A stretch of DNA of 6,578 nucleotides from Bacteroidota bacterium (GTDB taxonomy: Bacteria; Bacteroidota; Bacteroidia; Chitinophagales; Chitinophagaceae): contig JAFAFR010000062.1 in assembly GCA_023423405.1 (NCBI GenBank), forward strand, positions 1-6,578. Direction: 5' to 3'. The position numbers were made by a program, and so were the translations under genes. Position 1 is the stretch's first letter. Each line of letters opens with the position of its first letter. This document shows positions 4,687 through 6,578 of this stretch, one piece after another. The notes below the pieces were generated by a model. It saw only the letters and a list, made by a program, of their open reading frames with translations. It was not told where the DNA came from and ran no database searches.

Positions 4687-6578
4687 TTATGCTTTAACTA
4701 ATTCATTTACTATTAACTCTACTTCCTTATTGATTTTCCGGAAATTGGTCATTAATACTTCGTCTTTACGGTCTTTCCCGGTCTTATCCACAAAGGAATA
4801 ATAGGACGGCATTTTCACATAATTAGCTTCTTCATCCTTTATCGCTTTCATGTCCAAATTGATTTTACCACTTACAGCAGATGTTTTATATTCTTCGGTG
4901 TCGTTTTCTTCGCCCTGAGCAATCATTCCGACCATTTCTCCGGTTTTTAGGGCAGCAATTTTTCCTGCAGGAATCATATTGTCCATTTTTTCATTGATGC
5001 TGGTTGTAGTGCCTTGTTGAGATATAGATTGGGAATAAGTTTTCTGTTTTATTTTTCCGAATAATTTTTCAAGCCAGTCCAACGTATTCTTATCTCTTGC
5101 AGATCCTGAAAGAATATTTCCGACAATGGCTGAAATCGTATCAGCAACTTCTTTTTTGTAAAACTGGCGAAGCTGCGGAAGTTCCTGAAGTCCTAATAAA
5201 ACAGCAACCCTGTTGCTTCTCGCAGTCGCAACAACATTATCAATTTTATGAATGTAAATGGTCGGAAACTCATCAGCAATAATTCCGCCCGGTAAATTAT
5301 GTTTGGAATTTACTAAACGTAAAGTCCTGTTCAGAACCTCTGAATACAAAGCGGAATTAATATCCTGCGTTCCAGGATCGGATGCGAGAATAATAATAGA
5401 CGGATTATCTCTATCGGTAATTTTGAGTTCTACTTCATCTCCTGAGAACACCCAAAAACTTTCTTTGGTTGCCAATCGTGAAAGAAAAATTTTCAAGGTT
5501 CCGACCTGTCCTTCCAATTGGTCAAATGCTTTGTTATCGTATGCTGATTTGAAAGGTGATAATAAAGAATACAATTCTTCATGGTCAAAAAGGGTATCAA
5601 AAATTTCTTTGTAGCTTCGATTCATAAAGGAAAGAATATGCGGTAAATCCGAATATTTTCCGTTTTCATGAGTAGCGAAGAAATAAATGCAGGAAGAAAG
5701 GAAGTTAATAGCAGATTGTGTAAAGAACTGGTCGGAACCGCCTCCTGCACTTGCTCCACCTTTCTGTAAAGATGAAACCATGGCTTCTGCCATTTCCTGT
5801 GCTTCTGCTAATGTTTTCACATACTTTTTAGCAAAAGGATTTACTCTTTTGGATTTTTCGACTTCATTCAAATTAATAACATGAAAATTATAGTTATAAC
5901 AGGATTCTTTACTTTTCTTGAGTAAATAATGATAGTAAGCAATTTGTGCCAGATCGGGGAATTTAAAATCATAAATTATAAGGCAAAAACCTTTGGCTAT
6001 CATTTGTCTGATTGCAGGATTGATTACCCCGAATGATTTTCCGGAACCTGGAGTACCAATAACCATGGTTCCACGAAACGGATTGATATTCATCCAACCT
6101 TTGTTGAGCTTACCTTTATACCTGAACAAATACGGAATATTAATGATGGTATCTGATTTGGTAATATCCTGATTTTGGTCAAAGCTTTCCTCTTCCACAT
6201 TCCATCGGTCTTTCCCCATTTTTTGTTGCATCAGCTTTGAAATGCTGTCTGCTCCCATCTGAAGAACCACCGCACCTAAAAAAGAAAGGATTGCATAAAT
6301 AACCTGATAGAGATTCAGTCCAGGAAAGATCTTGGGAATGGAAGCATTTCCGGCTTCATTCTGCCAAATGAGGGATGAAAAAATCATGATCAAACCTAAA
6401 ACCATAGGAATGACGATCTCGGTAGCAATATTCAGGTCTTTCTTTTTCTTGGCTTTTGTTCCGATTGCAACCAATCCTATCAAAATCAAAGTCGCAAACT
6501 TGGCGTTGATGGGAGGATACACAAAAGTCATTTTTGCAAAATTTTTCAAAAGATTGGACAATACCGGAATATTGTCAT
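4687..6578 (-). CDS. VirD4/TraG/MobC-type conjugative coupling ATPase, 5' partial
   Basis: The frame stays open to the right edge, so the N-terminus is cut off. The TTG at 6559-6561 can be read as a start, but five codons upstream (DNIPV) are also open and no in-frame ATG is visible. Numbering from that TTG (624 residues), hydrophobic segments lie at about 22-37, 48-66 and 84-103, giving an inner-membrane anchor. The cytoplasmic ATPase domain follows: Walker A GTPGSGKS (169-176; bases 6034-6057), YDFKFPDL (197-204), Walker B GGIIADEF with Asp430-Glu431 (bases 5269-5274), and GLQELPQL (457-464). These are features of type IV coupling proteins, which bring the relaxase-DNA complex to the secretion channel. 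The Bacteroidota MobC group is the best fit. The M23 peptidase gene follows after four bases. A relaxase gene would be expected upstream, beyond the window. The family is secure; the exact symbol is not. Confidence 0.93.
   Translation of the reverse strand, partial: DNIPVLSNLLKNFAKMTFVYPPINAKFATLILIGLVAIGTKAKKKKDLNIATEIVIPMVLGLIMIFSSLIWQNEAGNASIPKIFPGLNLYQVIYAILSFLGAVVLQMGADSISKLMQQKMGKDRWNVEEESFDQNQDITKSDTIINIPYLFRYKGKLNKGWMNINPFRGTMVIGTPGSGKSFGVINPAIRQMIAKGFCLIIYDFKFPDLAQIAYYHYLLKKSKESCYNYNFHVINLNEVEKSKRVNPFAKKYVKTLAEAQEMAEAMVSSLQKGGASAGGGSDQFFTQSAINFLSSCIYFFATHENGKYSDLPHILSFMNRSYKEIFDTLFDHEELYSLLSPFKSAYDNKAFDQLEGQVGTLKIFLSRLATKESFWVFSGDEVELKITDRDNPSIIILASDPGTQDINSALYSEVLNRTLRLVNSKHNLPGGIIADEFPTIYIHKIDNVVATARSNRVAVLLGLQELPQLRQFYKKEVADTISAIVGNILSGSARDKNTLDWLEKLFGKIKQKTYSQSISQQGTTTSINEKMDNMIPAGKIAALKTGEMVGMIAQGEENDTEEYKTSAVSGKINLDMKAIKDEEANYVKMPSYYSFVDKTGKDRKDEVLMTNFRKINKEVELIVNELVKA

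Noticed and set aside
5258..5614. Plus-strand ORF of 118 codons opposite the coupling ATPase.
   Set aside because: The minus-strand frame carries the Walker B and other ATPase motifs across the same bases; the plus-strand translation shows no domain.
6576..6578. CAT at the right edge, which reads as an ATG on the minus strand just upstream of the coupling ATPase.
   Set aside because: It is not in the ATPase frame and its own frame stops after nine residues, so it is not the gene's start.

Overview
The window looks like the accessory genome of a Flavobacteriia member of the Bacteroidota, probably a Chryseobacterium/Elizabethkingia-type bacterium. This is inferred from the AT-rich DNA, the absence of clear Shine-Dalgarno sites, the Bacteroidota-style RHS/YD-repeat protein and a MobC/TraG-type conjugation gene set. 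No ribosomal or other marker gene fixes the genus.

Layout. The left part (1-2706, + strand) is the 3' end of a polymorphic-toxin locus. It holds a large RHS-repeat protein whose start lies before the window and, four bases later, a small, very acidic, very AT-rich ORF that is the likely immunity gene. The RHS core ends at a WDPTGM motif (1722-1739). It is followed by a variable region with a glycine/lysine-rich linker, a hydrophobic segment, a proline-rich linker and a short histidine-rich tip of unrecognised family.

The middle part (2707-3136) contains no intact gene but is not empty. It starts with a second, diverged copy of the RHS linker directly after the immunity gene, as expected if a newer toxin/immunity cassette displaced an older tip. 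On the - strand there is a start-less reading frame (2884-3111) that resembles the C-terminal three quarters of a RelE/ParE-family toxin. A strong hairpin (3074-3108) between the convergent transcription units is a probable bidirectional terminator and overlaps the broken end of that remnant.

The right part (3137-6578, - strand) is a tightly packed conjugation operon read leftwards. It encodes a VirD4/TraG/MobC-type coupling ATPase (N-terminus cut by the window edge), then an exported M23-type peptidase 4 bases later, then a charged coiled-coil-like protein whose start overlaps the peptidase stop by 11 bases. Together they suggest part of an integrative conjugative element or plasmid: the ATPase feeds DNA to the secretion channel and the peptidase could open the cell wall locally. 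The toxin locus may be cargo at the element's edge or a chromosomal neighbour; the window does not decide this.

No wholly new multi-gene system is demonstrated. The most interesting points are the unrecognised RHS tip with its candidate immunity gene, the displaced-tip scar, and the cryptic ParE-like remnant.
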